The position numbers were made by a program, and so were the translations under genes. The notes below the pieces were generated by a model, which did not search any database, was not told the DNA's origin, and saw only the letters and a program-made list of their open reading frames with translations. A stretch of DNA of 64,000 nt, from NCBI RefSeq assembly GCF_012103215.1, contig NZ_JAAVNE010000008.1:90304-154303 (forward strand), written 5' to 3'. Of this stretch, positions 48,084 to 56,337 are shown piece by piece; the stretch's first letter is position 1; every line of letters begins with the position of its first letter. Source of the DNA: Falsiroseomonas selenitidurans (GTDB taxonomy: Bacteria; Pseudomonadota; Alphaproteobacteria; Acetobacterales; Acetobacteraceae).

Positions 48084-50477
48084 ATGGCCGTGCAGGTCGG
48101 GTTTGCGCGAACCAGCGACTGGGGGCTGGGCTTCGTCGGCCAGGTGACGCTGACGCCCGACACGGCGCTGAATGGCTGGACCCTGTCCTTCGCCGCCGGC
48201 TTCACCATCGACAATATCTGGGGCGCCGAACTGGTCAGCCAGTCCGGCGGCATCACGACCCTGCGCAACGCCGGCTGGAACGGCGTGGTGGCGGCGGGCG
48301 GCACGCTGGGCTTCGGCTTCACCGCCTCCCCCGGCGGCAGCGTCGCCGATCCCGCCGGCTGGACCCTGGGTGGCCAGGTGGTGGCGCCGCCAGCGCCGCC
48401 CCTGGTCTCCGTCGCCGACACCACGGCGTGGGAGGCTGCGGGCGTCGCGCTGTTCCAGGTCAGCCTGTCCCAGGCCAGCGCCACCCCGGTGACGATCCAC
48501 TACGCGACCGACCCCGGCACCGCCCGCGCCGGGCGCGACTATGCCACCGCCACCGGCAGCCTGACCTTCGCCCCCGGCGAGACCAGCCGCAGCATCGCCA
48601 TCGCGCTGCTGGACGATTCCCTGCCGGAGGGCAGCGAGGCCTTCTCGCTCCGCCTGACCGAGGCCAGGGGCGCCACGCTGGGGGACGGCGTGGCGGCGGC
48701 GGTGATCCAGGATGATGACGGGCCGCGCCTGTCGGTCGGCGACGCCACGGTGGTGGAACGCCATGGCGGACAGGTGAACCTGGTCTTCACCGTCACCCTG
48801 TCGGAGGCCGCGGCGCAGAACGTGGTGTTCCGCTACGCGACGGCCGACGGCACCGCCCGCGCGGGCGAGGACTACCTGGCCGCCAGCGGCAGCATGACCA
48901 TCGCCGCCGGCACCACCAGCCGCACCGTCACCGTGAAGGTGCTGGGCGACCGCGTGACCGAGGCGGACGAGACCCTGTTCCTGCGCCTGAGCGACCCGGT
49001 GCGCGGCGTGCTGGCCGATGCGGAGGGCCTCGGCAGCATCCGCAACGACGACCTGCCGCGCCTGCTGATCGCGGATTCGCCGGCGGTGACGGAGGGCGAC
49101 GCCGGCGCGCATCGCATGGTCGGCGCCCTGTCCACGCGCGGGGCCCAGATCATCGACGCCACCGGCACGGCCGTGCAGATCGCCGCGGTGAACTGGTTCG
49201 GCCTGGAGACCACGAGCTTCGCCCCGCATGGCCTGCATCTGCGCAACTGGCAGGAGATGATGGACCAGATGGCGGGGCTCGGCTTCAACGCCATCCGGCT
49301 GCCCTTCTCCGCGGAGGCGATCCAGAAGGGCGGCACGCCGTCCGGCATCGACTTCAACCTGAACCCGGATTTGGCGGGGCTCACGCCGATCCAGATCATC
49401 GACCGCATCGTGGCGTATGCCGGCGAGATCGGGCTGCGCATCATCCTGGACCACCACCGCAGCAGCGCCGGCAACGGGCCGAACGGCAACGGCCTGTGGC
49501 ATGAGGGCGAATACACCACGGCGCGCTGGGTGCGGATGTGGGAGGGGCTGGCGGAACGCTATGCCGGCAACCCCACGGTGATCGGCGCCGAGCTGCACAA
49601 CGAACCGCATGGTGCCAACTGGAAATCCTGGGCCCATGCCGCGGAGATCGCCGGCAACGCGGTGCTGGCGAAGAACCCGGACTGGCTGGTGCTGGTGGAA
49701 GGCGTCGGCGAGCACAATGGCGAGCACTACTGGTGGGGCGGGAACCTGATCGGCGCGCGGGACCGGCCGGTGGTGCTCAGCGCGCCGGACAAGCTGGTCT
49801 ATGCGCCGCACGACTACCCGAACTCGGTCTATCCGCAGCCCTTCTTCTACGCCGCCGACTTCCCCGAGAACCTGCCGGCGATCTTCGACCGCATGTGGGG
49901 CTACCTTGCGAAGGAAGGCATCGCCCCGGTGCTGGTCAGCGAGATGGGCAGCCGGCTCTCGGACCCGCGCGACGTCGCCTGGCTGGACAAGCTCGTGGCC
50001 TATCTGTCCGGCGACACCGATGCGAATGGGGTGCAGGACCTGGCCGGGCCGGGCCTGTCCTATGCCTGGTGGTCGTGGAACCCCAATTCGGGCGACACCG
50101 GCGGGATCCTGGCCGATGACTGGCGCACGGTGCTGCCGGCGAAGATCGCAGCCCTCGACCCCATCCTGCCCGACCCGCCCGGCACGCTGCACCGCGCCAC
50201 CTTCGACGTGACGCTGACGGCCGCCCCGGCGGAGCCGGTTCTGGTGCACTGGCGCACGGTGCCGGGCAGCGCCGGCGAGGCGGATTTCGTCGCCGCCGCC
50301 GGCATCCTGATCTTCGAGCCCGGCGAGACCCGCCGCAGCATCTCCATCGACCTGCTGGCCGATTCGGTGCCGGAGGGCACCGAGTGGTTCAAGGTGGAAC
50401 TCTCCACCCCGGTGGGCGCCACCATCGCCGATGGCAATGGCATCGCCCGCATCACCGACGACGACTGGATCGTCTGA
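48084..50477 (+). CDS. Multidomain glycoside hydrolase: CBM2, Calx-beta repeats and GH5 domain
   Basis: A 797-residue protein. Residues 1-90 look like a CBM2-type cellulose-binding module (GWTLSFAAGFTIDNIWGAEL, NAGWNGVVAAGGTLGFGF). Two complete Calx-beta domains follow (about 103-212 and 214-322). A third starts at about 324 (PRLLIADSPAVTEGDAGAHR, to 344) but continues only at 703 (HRATFDVTLTAAPAEPVLVH). The GH5 catalytic domain lies between (345-702), with acid/base Glu507 in ELHNEPHG and nucleophile Glu620 in LVSEMGSRL. It probably cleaves a beta-glucan. No N-terminal signal; Calx-beta proteins without one often use type I secretion. ATG 48084 is preferred over TTG 48057. Confidence 0.9.
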   Translation: MAVQVGFARTSDWGLGFVGQVTLTPDTALNGWTLSFAAGFTIDNIWGAELVSQSGGITTLRNAGWNGVVAAGGTLGFGFTASPGGSVADPAGWTLGGQVVAPPAPPLVSVADTTAWEAAGVALFQVSLSQASATPVTIHYATDPGTARAGRDYATATGSLTFAPGETSRSIAIALLDDSLPEGSEAFSLRLTEARGATLGDGVAAAVIQDDDGPRLSVGDATVVERHGGQVNLVFTVTLSEAAAQNVVFRYATADGTARAGEDYLAASGSMTIAAGTTSRTVTVKVLGDRVTEADETLFLRLSDPVRGVLADAEGLGSIRNDDLPRLLIADSPAVTEGDAGAHRMVGALSTRGAQIIDATGTAVQIAAVNWFGLETTSFAPHGLHLRNWQEMMDQMAGLGFNAIRLPFSAEAIQKGGTPSGIDFNLNPDLAGLTPIQIIDRIVAYAGEIGLRIILDHHRSSAGNGPNGNGLWHEGEYTTARWVRMWEGLAERYAGNPTVIGAELHNEPHGANWKSWAHAAEIAGNAVLAKNPDWLVLVEGVGEHNGEHYWWGGNLIGARDRPVVLSAPDKLVYAPHDYPNSVYPQPFFYAADFPENLPAIFDRMWGYLAKEGIAPVLVSEMGSRLSDPRDVAWLDKLVAYLSGDTDANGVQDLAGPGLSYAWWSWNPNSGDTGGILADDWRTVLPAKIAALDPILPDPPGTLHRATFDVTLTAAPAEPVLVHWRTVPGSAGEADFVAAAGILIFEPGETRRSISIDLLADSVPEGTEWFKVELSTPVGATIADGNGIARITDDDWIV

Positions 50478-50659
50478 CCGCAGCCGCGCGAAGGCTTCAC
50501 CTTCCAGCCCCGCGGGCGCCGCGCCGCCGCGCGTGCCGGCTCCGCCGCACCTGCTGCGGCGGCGATTCGGGTCGGCGATTCGGGCTGCAGGCCAAGACGT
50601 GTTGCGCCGGGCAGGCGCAGCCGCCCCGGCCTCCGGCCGGGGCAGGCCTTCGGTCCTGT
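50478..50659. other. Gap between the glycosidase and the Bug gene
   Basis: No gene is seen. The gap holds a perfect 8-bp hairpin, CCGCCGCA (50542-50549) with TGCGGCGG (50555-50562), likely a terminator, and a short direct repeat GGCGATTCGGG occurring twice two bases apart just after it. Confidence 0.4.
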
Positions 50660-51661
50660 CTATTCCACCCGGGCGCCGGAGCGCTGCACCACCACCGCCC
50701 ATTTGGCGATCTCCGCCTTCACGAAGGCGTCGAAGGCCTGCGGGCTGGTGCCGCCATCGGCCGTCAGGGCCGGCATCATGCCACCCAGGTCGGCCAGCTT
50801 CTTCTGCATGTCGGCATCGCGCAGGATCAGGTTCATCTCGTCGGAGAGGCGCTGGACGATGCGCGCCGGGGTGCGGGCCGGGGCCTGCAGACCGAACCAG
50901 GCGGTCGCCTCAACGGCGGGCAGGCCGGCTTCCGCCGTGGTCGGCACCTCCGGCATCGCCGGCGAGCGCTCCTTCGTCGTCACCGCCAGCGGCCGCAGGC
51001 GGCCGTCGCGCAGATGGCCGATGACGGAGGGCAGGTTGTCCACCCCCACCTCCACCCGCCCGGCGATGATCTCCTGCAGCATCGGGCCGGCGCCGCGGAA
51101 GGGCACATGAGTCATGTCGATGCCGGCCTCAAGCTTCAGCAGCTCCCCGGTCATGTGCAGCGAGGTGCCGGCGCCGGAGGAGCCGTGGTTCAGCACGCCC
51201 GGCTGCGCCTTGGCCAGCGCCACCAGCTCCGCCAGCGTGCGGGCGGGGACCTGCGGGTTGACGAAGATCGCGTTCGGCACGCGCATCATCAGCGCCACCG
51301 CGGCGAAATCCTCCGGCTTCACCGGCATGCGGGTGCCGTACAGGGCGTAGTTGATGGCGCCGCCGCTGATCGTCTGCATCAGCAGGGTCAGGCCGTCGGG
51401 CTCGGCCTTGGCGACCACGTCGCTGCCGATATTGCCACCGGCGCCGGGCCGGTTCTCCACCACCACGGTCTGGCCCAGCCGGCGGCCCAGCGGCTCTGAC
51501 AGCAGGCGCGCGGCAATGTCCGTGGTGCCGCCCGGCGGGAAGCCGACGACGATGCGGATGGGGCGGGCGGGCGACCAGGCACCCTGGGCCAGGCTCGCCC
51601 GCGGCAGCAGGGCGGGGACGGCGAGGCTGGCACCGAGCAGGGTTCGACGGCTGAATGGCAT
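50660..51661 (-). CDS. Bug (TctC) family periplasmic substrate-binding protein
   Basis: A 333-residue Bug receptor with twin-arginine-like signal MPFSRRTLLGASLAVPAL ending SLAQ. Hallmarks: IVVGFPPGGTTDIAARLL, TVVVENRPGAGGNIGSDVV, HGSSGAGTSLHMTGELL and HVPFRGAGPMLQEIIAG. ATG 51661 is chosen because AAGGAGG lies nine bases upstream; ATG 51670 abuts that site directly. It is an orphan receptor without TctA/TctB. The 231-bp divergent region towards the exporter gene holds a 10-bp inverted repeat and no gene. Confidence 0.95.
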   Translation of the reverse strand: MPFSRRTLLGASLAVPALLPRASLAQGAWSPARPIRIVVGFPPGGTTDIAARLLSEPLGRRLGQTVVVENRPGAGGNIGSDVVAKAEPDGLTLLMQTISGGAINYALYGTRMPVKPEDFAAVALMMRVPNAIFVNPQVPARTLAELVALAKAQPGVLNHGSSGAGTSLHMTGELLKLEAGIDMTHVPFRGAGPMLQEIIAGRVEVGVDNLPSVIGHLRDGRLRPLAVTTKERSPAMPEVPTTAEAGLPAVEATAWFGLQAPARTPARIVQRLSDEMNLILRDADMQKKLADLGGMMPALTADGGTSPQAFDAFVKAEIAKWAVVVQRSGARVE

Positions 51662-51709
51662 GATAAACATCCTCCTTGCGGCGGGCTTCGGAAACTCTCG
51701 TCCCGTTGT

Positions 51710-51759
51710 GCCGCTTGCACCGCGTTCCTGCCGCGTTTCGGCGCTCACTTGCAAGCGGC
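51710..51759. promoter_or_regulatory. Inverted repeat GCCGCTTGCA/TGCAAGCGGC in divergent promoter region
   Basis: GCCGCTTGCA (51710-51719) recurs as its reverse complement at 51750-51759, 30 bases away. It lies midway between the divergent Bug and exporter genes. The spacing would put the two half sites on nearly the same DNA face, as for a dimeric or tetrameric regulator. Role is inference. Confidence 0.35.
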
Positions 51760-51892
51760 GCGATTATTGGCGAGGTCTGGTTGCGAAGAGGTTGCCCCGC
51801 GGCGCTGCCGGGGCGCCGCCCCCCCCAGGGACGCGTCTGGCGGGCCGGGCGTGGTCTGCGCGATGGTGGTGGGGAGGGAAGGGTACCGGCAC

Positions 51893-53659
51893 ATGGGGTT
51901 CCTGCGGCTTTACCTGCGTGTGCTCCGGCTGCTGGGCCCGGATCGCTGGATCGCCTATGGCCTGTGCTTCGCCGCCCTGGCGCTGGCGGGGCTGCAATTC
52001 CTGGAACCGGTCCTGTTCGGCCGGGTGATCGACCTGCTGGCGCGATCCGAAAGGCTGGAACAGGCGGCCCTGTGGCAAGAGGCCCTCGCGCTGCTGGTGC
52101 TCTGGGGCGCGGTGGGGCTTTCCGCCATCGGCGCCAATGTCGCCGTCGCCCTGCTGTCGGACCGCATGGCGCACCGCAACCGATTGACCGTGATGGCGTG
52201 CTACTTCGAGCATGTGCTGTCCCTGCCGCTGTCCTACCACGGGGATACGCAGTCCGGCCGGCTGATGAAGGTGATGCTGGTGGGCGCGGACAACCTGTTC
52301 GGCCTTTGGCTGTCCTTCTTCCGTGAGCACCTGACCACCTTCATCGCCGCCGTGGTGCTGCTGCCGCTGACGCTGGCGATGAACTGGCGGCTCGGCCTGC
52401 TGCTGATCGCGCTCGTGGTGCTGTTCGCGGTGGTGTCCGCCTGGGTGATCCAGAAGACCGAGGCAGCCCAGGGCGAGGTGGAGACGCTGCAATCGCGCCT
52501 GGCGGGCAATGCGCAGGATGCGCTGTCCAATGTGGTGGTGGTGCAGTCCTTCTCCCGCCTGGCGTCGGAGGCGCGGATGTTCGGCGACATCGTGCGCCAG
52601 GTGCTGGACCACCAGTTCCCGGTGCTGAACTGGTGGGCGGTGGTGGCGGTGCTGACGCGCGCGGCCTCCACCGTCACCGTCATCGCCATCTTCGTGCTCG
52701 GCACGCTGCTGCATGTGCAGGGCCGGGCCTCGGTGGGGGAGATCGTCTCCTTCATGGGCTTCGCCACGCTGCTGATCGGGCGGCTGGAGGGCGCAGTGGG
52801 CTTCGTCTCCCGCCTGGTGTTCCAGATGCCGTCGCTCGAGGAATTCTTCGCCGTGCTCGATGCCCGCTCCTCGGTGCCGGAAAAGCCGGACGCCACGGCG
52901 CTTGGGCGCGCCACCGGCGCGGTGCGGTTCGAGAACGTGGCCTTCGCCTATCCCGGCGGCCCGCCCATCCTGCGCGATGTGGAGATGGAGGCCGCGCCGG
53001 GCCGCACCATCGCGCTGGTCGGCCAGACCGGCGCCGGCAAATCCACCGCGATGGCCCTTCTGCAACGGCTGTGGGACCCGGTGGAAGGCCGCATCACCCT
53101 GGACGGGCACGATCTGCGGGACCTGACGCTGGACAGCCTGCGCCGCAATGTCGGCGTGGTATTCCAGGAAAGCCTGCTGTTCAACCGCACCATCCGCGCC
53201 AATCTGCTGATCGGCCGCCCCGACGCGACGCAGGAGGATCTGGAGCGCTGCTGCCGGATGGCGGAGGCGCACGACTTCATCATGGCCAAGCCGCAGGGCT
53301 ACGACACGCTGGTGGGGGAACGCGGCGCGGCGCTGTCCGGCGGCCAGCGCCAGCGCCTGGCCATCGCCCGCGCCCTGCTGAAGGACCCGCCGGTGCTGAT
53401 CCTGGACGAGGCGACCAGTGCGCTGGATGCGGCGACGGAGGCGCGGGTACAGCGGGCGCTGCGCGCGCTGATGGCCGGCCGAACCACCTTCGTCATCGCG
53501 CATCGCCTGTCCACGGTGCGCGATGCGGATGAGATCCTGGTCTTCGAGCAGGGTAGGGTGATGGAGCGCGGCAGCTTTGCCGCGCTGGTCGCGCTGAATG
53601 GGCGCTTCGCCGAGCTGGTCAGGACGCAGCTGGCCGGGGCGGAGGGCGCCGCCGCCTGA
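51893..53659 (+). CDS. ndvA: Cyclic beta-glucan ABC exporter, fused permease-ATPase (NdvA/ChvA/Cgt-like)
   Basis: A 588-residue half-transporter, length close to Brucella Cgt. The membrane domain (about residues 1-310, six helices) has the NdvA-type stretches LAEPVLFGRVI-like LEPVLFGRVIDLL, FREHLTTFIAAVVLLPLTLA and QFPVLNWWAVVAVLTRA. The ATPase has Walker A GQTGAGKST (about 377), LSGGQRQRLAIARA (about 480) and VLILDEATSALD. The family exports cyclic beta-1,2-glucans to the periplasm, important for osmotic adaptation and host contact. No glucan synthase gene is here. ATG 51893 follows GGGAGGGAAGGG. A general lipid or glucan exporter is the alternative. Confidence 0.82.
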   Translation: MGFLRLYLRVLRLLGPDRWIAYGLCFAALALAGLQFLEPVLFGRVIDLLARSERLEQAALWQEALALLVLWGAVGLSAIGANVAVALLSDRMAHRNRLTVMACYFEHVLSLPLSYHGDTQSGRLMKVMLVGADNLFGLWLSFFREHLTTFIAAVVLLPLTLAMNWRLGLLLIALVVLFAVVSAWVIQKTEAAQGEVETLQSRLAGNAQDALSNVVVVQSFSRLASEARMFGDIVRQVLDHQFPVLNWWAVVAVLTRAASTVTVIAIFVLGTLLHVQGRASVGEIVSFMGFATLLIGRLEGAVGFVSRLVFQMPSLEEFFAVLDARSSVPEKPDATALGRATGAVRFENVAFAYPGGPPILRDVEMEAAPGRTIALVGQTGAGKSTAMALLQRLWDPVEGRITLDGHDLRDLTLDSLRRNVGVVFQESLLFNRTIRANLLIGRPDATQEDLERCCRMAEAHDFIMAKPQGYDTLVGERGAALSGGQRQRLAIARALLKDPPVLILDEATSALDAATEARVQRALRALMAGRTTFVIAHRLSTVRDADEILVFEQGRVMERGSFAALVALNGRFAELVRTQLAGAEGAAA

Positions 53660-53859
53660 GGCCCCGCGCCACCGCCACGGGCCATCGGTTGCTGGCCTAT
53701 GCGCCCTGCGGGTGCCAGACCATGCGCTCCACGCAATGTGCGGCTGTGCCCATGGCGGACCTGCACGCAATCCTTGAATCCTCCCGCTGCATCCTGTCAC
53801 GATCCTCTTTCGGCCGGGCGCACCCTGGCGCTCCCGGCCGTGTCGGGAGGAAAACAACC

Positions 53860-54297
53860 ATGACCATCGCCATCATCCTGCGCCGCAAGGGCACGGAGGT
53901 GATCTCGGTCGCGACCGAGGACACCGTCGGCCAGGCCGCGCAGGTGCTGTCCAACCATCGGATCGGCGCCGCGCTGGTGCGCGATTCCGGTGGCGAGGTG
54001 CTCGGCATCGTCAGTGAACGCGACATCGTCCGCGTGCTCGGCGCGCATGGCGCGGAAGCCGTCACCCTGCCGGTGGCGCATCTGATGACCCGCGCCCTGC
54101 ACACCGTCACGCCGCGCACCCGCATCGCCGCGGCGCTGGCGCTGATGACCGACCGCCGCGTGCGTCACTTGCCGGTGCTGGAGGAGGATGGCAGCCTCGC
54201 CGGAATGGTCTCGATCGGCGACCTGGTGAAGGCGCGGATCGAGGAAGCGGTGCACGAGGCGGAGGAGCTTCGGCACTACGTCGAAAGCGCGGGGTGA
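53860..54297 (+). CDS. CBS domain-pair protein
   Basis: A 145-residue protein made of two CBS motifs: VATEDTVGQAAQVLSNHRIG to GIVSERDIVRVL, and VTPRTRIAAALALMTDRRV to GMVSIGDLVKARI, followed by a short C-terminal helix (EEAVHEAEELRHYVESAG). CBS pairs bind adenine nucleotides and regulate partner proteins in the cytoplasm. ATG 53860 has the strong leader GGGAGGAAAACAACC, identical over 15 bases to that of the Bug gene at 1874. The next gene starts four bases after the stop, so the ABC receptor is cotranscribed. The 200 bases upstream show no gene. Confidence 0.93.
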   Translation: MTIAIILRRKGTEVISVATEDTVGQAAQVLSNHRIGAALVRDSGGEVLGIVSERDIVRVLGAHGAEAVTLPVAHLMTRALHTVTPRTRIAAALALMTDRRVRHLPVLEEDGSLAGMVSIGDLVKARIEEAVHEAEELRHYVESAG

Positions 54298-54301
54298 GAC
54301 G

Positions 54302-55864
54302 ATGCGGCGTGCGATCCTGGCCACCTGCCTGTCCCTGCTGCCCGCACTTGCGGGCGCACAGACCCTCACGGTCGCCACCGGCGCGCCGCCCACCTCGGTG
54401 GACCCGCACTACTACAACGCCGCCCCCAACTTCGCCCTGTCGATGCACATCTTCGACCGGCTGGTGGAACGCGATGCGGAGGTCAAGCCCTACCCGGGCC
54501 TGGCCGCGTCGTGGGAGGCGATCGAGCCCACGGTCTGGGAATTCAGGCTGCGCCCCGGCGTCACCTGGCATGACGGCCAGCCCTTCACGGCGGAGGATGT
54601 GGCGTTTTCCATCGCCCGGCCGCCGCTGGTGCCGAACAGCCCGGCCAGCTTCAGCCCCTTCGTCCGCGCCATCAAGCGGACCGAGGTGATCGACCCGCTG
54701 ACGGTGCGCTTCCACACCGCCGCGCCGCACCCGCTGCTGCCGGTGGAACTCGGCTCCATCGCCATCGTCGCCAGGCATGCGGTGGAGGGCCGCGGCACGG
54801 AGGATTTCAACGCCGGCCGCGCCGCCATCGGCACCGGCCCCTACCGCATCACCAGCGCGGTGCCGGGCGACCGCTTCGAACTGGCGCGCAACCCCGCCTG
54901 GTTCGGCCCGGCGCAGCCCTGGGAACGGGTGACCTACCGCGTCGTCGCCAACGACACCGCCCGCGTCTCCGCCCTGCTGGCCGGCGATGTGGACGTGATC
55001 GACCAGGTGCCCTCCACCGACCTCGCCCGGCTGCGCCGCGACAGCCGGGTTTCCATCGCGGAGGTGCAGGGGCTGCGGCTGATCTTCATCGCCTTCGACC
55101 GCTCCCGCCGCGGCAACCTGCCGCAGGTGACGGACAATGCCGGCAACCCGCTGCCGACCAATCCCTTCGACGATCTGCGCGTGCGCCGGGCGCTGACCAT
55201 CGCGGTGAACCGGGAGGCGCTGGTCGACCGGGTGATGGAGGGCGCGGCGGCGCCGGCCGGGCAGTGGATGCCGCGCGGCACCACCACCCATGCGCCGGAT
55301 GTCCCGGTGCCGGCCTTCGACCCGGAAGCAGCGCGCCGCCTGCTGGCGGAAGCCGGCTATCCGGACGGCTTCCGCATGACGCTGTTCACGCCCAACGACC
55401 GCTACCCCAACGATGCCCGCACCGCCCAGGCGGTGGCGCAGATGTGGACGCGGATCGGCGTGCGCACGGCGGTGGAGGCGCTGCCCTGGACCAGCTTCTC
55501 CGTACGCTCCTCGCGCCAGGAATTCCCCCTCCGCCTGGCCGGCTGGGGCAGCAGCACCGGGGAGGCCGGCAGCTTCCTCATCAGCGTCATCGGCACCTTC
55601 GACCGCCGGGCGCAGCGCGGCGCGGCCAATGCCGCGCGCTATTCCAACCCGGCGCTGGATGCGCTGACCGATCGCGCGGCGACGCTGCTGAAGCTGGAGG
55701 ACCGCGCCGCCGTGCTGCAGCAGGCGATCCGCCTGGCCACCGACGATGTCGCAATGGTGCCGCTGTTCAACATCGCCAATGCCTGGGCGACGCGCCGTGG
55801 CCTGGTGCATGAGCCGCGGATGGATGAACGCACCGTGGCCATGGGCACCCGCCCGGCACCCTGA
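54302..55864 (+). CDS. ABC transporter substrate-binding protein, peptide/nickel (SBP5) family
   Basis: A 520-residue periplasmic receptor with Sec signal MRRAILATCLSLLPALAGAQ. SBP5 motifs: WEFRLRPGVTWHDGQPFTAEDV, IGTGPYRITSAVPGD and VRRALTIAVNREALVDRVM. It begins four bases after the CBS gene, likely in the same mRNA. No DppB/C/D/F genes follow, so it is an orphan receptor like that at 2886-4502. Both may serve a shared dipeptide-type permease encoded elsewhere. Confidence 0.93.
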   Translation: MRRAILATCLSLLPALAGAQTLTVATGAPPTSVDPHYYNAAPNFALSMHIFDRLVERDAEVKPYPGLAASWEAIEPTVWEFRLRPGVTWHDGQPFTAEDVAFSIARPPLVPNSPASFSPFVRAIKRTEVIDPLTVRFHTAAPHPLLPVELGSIAIVARHAVEGRGTEDFNAGRAAIGTGPYRITSAVPGDRFELARNPAWFGPAQPWERVTYRVVANDTARVSALLAGDVDVIDQVPSTDLARLRRDSRVSIAEVQGLRLIFIAFDRSRRGNLPQVTDNAGNPLPTNPFDDLRVRRALTIAVNREALVDRVMEGAAAPAGQWMPRGTTTHAPDVPVPAFDPEAARRLLAEAGYPDGFRMTLFTPNDRYPNDARTAQAVAQMWTRIGVRTAVEALPWTSFSVRSSRQEFPLRLAGWGSSTGEAGSFLISVIGTFDRRAQRGAANAARYSNPALDALTDRAATLLKLEDRAAVLQQAIRLATDDVAMVPLFNIANAWATRRGLVHEPRMDERTVAMGTRPAP

Positions 55865-55971
55865 CCGCGGGCGCGCTGCAGCGCGCGGCGCGGCGGGTGC
55901 TTGATTCACGTCAAGGACCCGCCGCGGCGCCGGGGCGAGGATGGCGGCACAGCAACGCCAGGAGTCCCGGC

Positions 55972-56238
55972 ATGAACCACCAGCACCGCAAGGTCCTGCA
56001 CGCCCTGTTCGCGCATCCCGTCAGCGCCAATATCGACCCGAAGCAGGCCTTCCATGTCTTCGAGGAACTGGGCGCGGAGATCGCCACCGGCGGGCATGGC
56101 CAGGTGAAGGTGACGCTTGCCGGCCACACGCACGGCTTCCACGACACGCATCACAGCCTGTCGAAGGAGGAGGTGGTGGAGATGCGGAAATTCCTCGCCG
56201 CCGCCGGCATCGACCCGGCGCGCGACTACCCGCTGTAG
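55972..56238 (+). CDS. HicA-like small protein
   Basis: An 88-residue protein: MNHQHRKVLHALFAHPVSAN, then FEELGAEIATGGHGQVKVTLAGHTHGFHDT split by a loop, and a final helix VVEMRKFLAAAGIDPARDY. The layout (helix, three-strand sheet with a His-containing strand, helix ending AAGI) matches the HicA mRNA-interferase-type fold, and similar 85-95-residue proteins are annotated as HicA in databases. The HicA catalytic His may be one of those in AGHTHGFHDTHH. No HicB partner lies on either side. ATG 55972 follows CAGGAGTCCCGG. Function unproven. Confidence 0.6.
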   Translation: MNHQHRKVLHALFAHPVSANIDPKQAFHVFEELGAEIATGGHGQVKVTLAGHTHGFHDTHHSLSKEEVVEMRKFLAAAGIDPARDYPL

Positions 56239-56337
56239 CCCGCCCGCCGCCTGGCCCCGCCCTCGGGGGCTTGCCCGGGTGGCGGTTGGGGGTGATGCTT
56301 CGGCCACGGAGACCAACATCCGAGGGACAGCTTCACC

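Noticed and set aside
48030..50702. 890-codon minus-strand open frame opposite the glycosidase
   Set aside because: Antisense shadow of a clear GH5/Calx-beta gene; low-complexity His/Arg/Gly composition and no motif.
51893..53659. The ABC exporter as the processing transporter of the double-glycine peptide
   Set aside because: It has no N-terminal C39 peptidase domain, lies 28 kb away and matches NdvA-type glucan exporters.
55972..56238. Complete HicAB toxin-antitoxin module
   Set aside because: No HicB-like gene lies within the adjacent space on either side, so only a HicA-like protein is reported.
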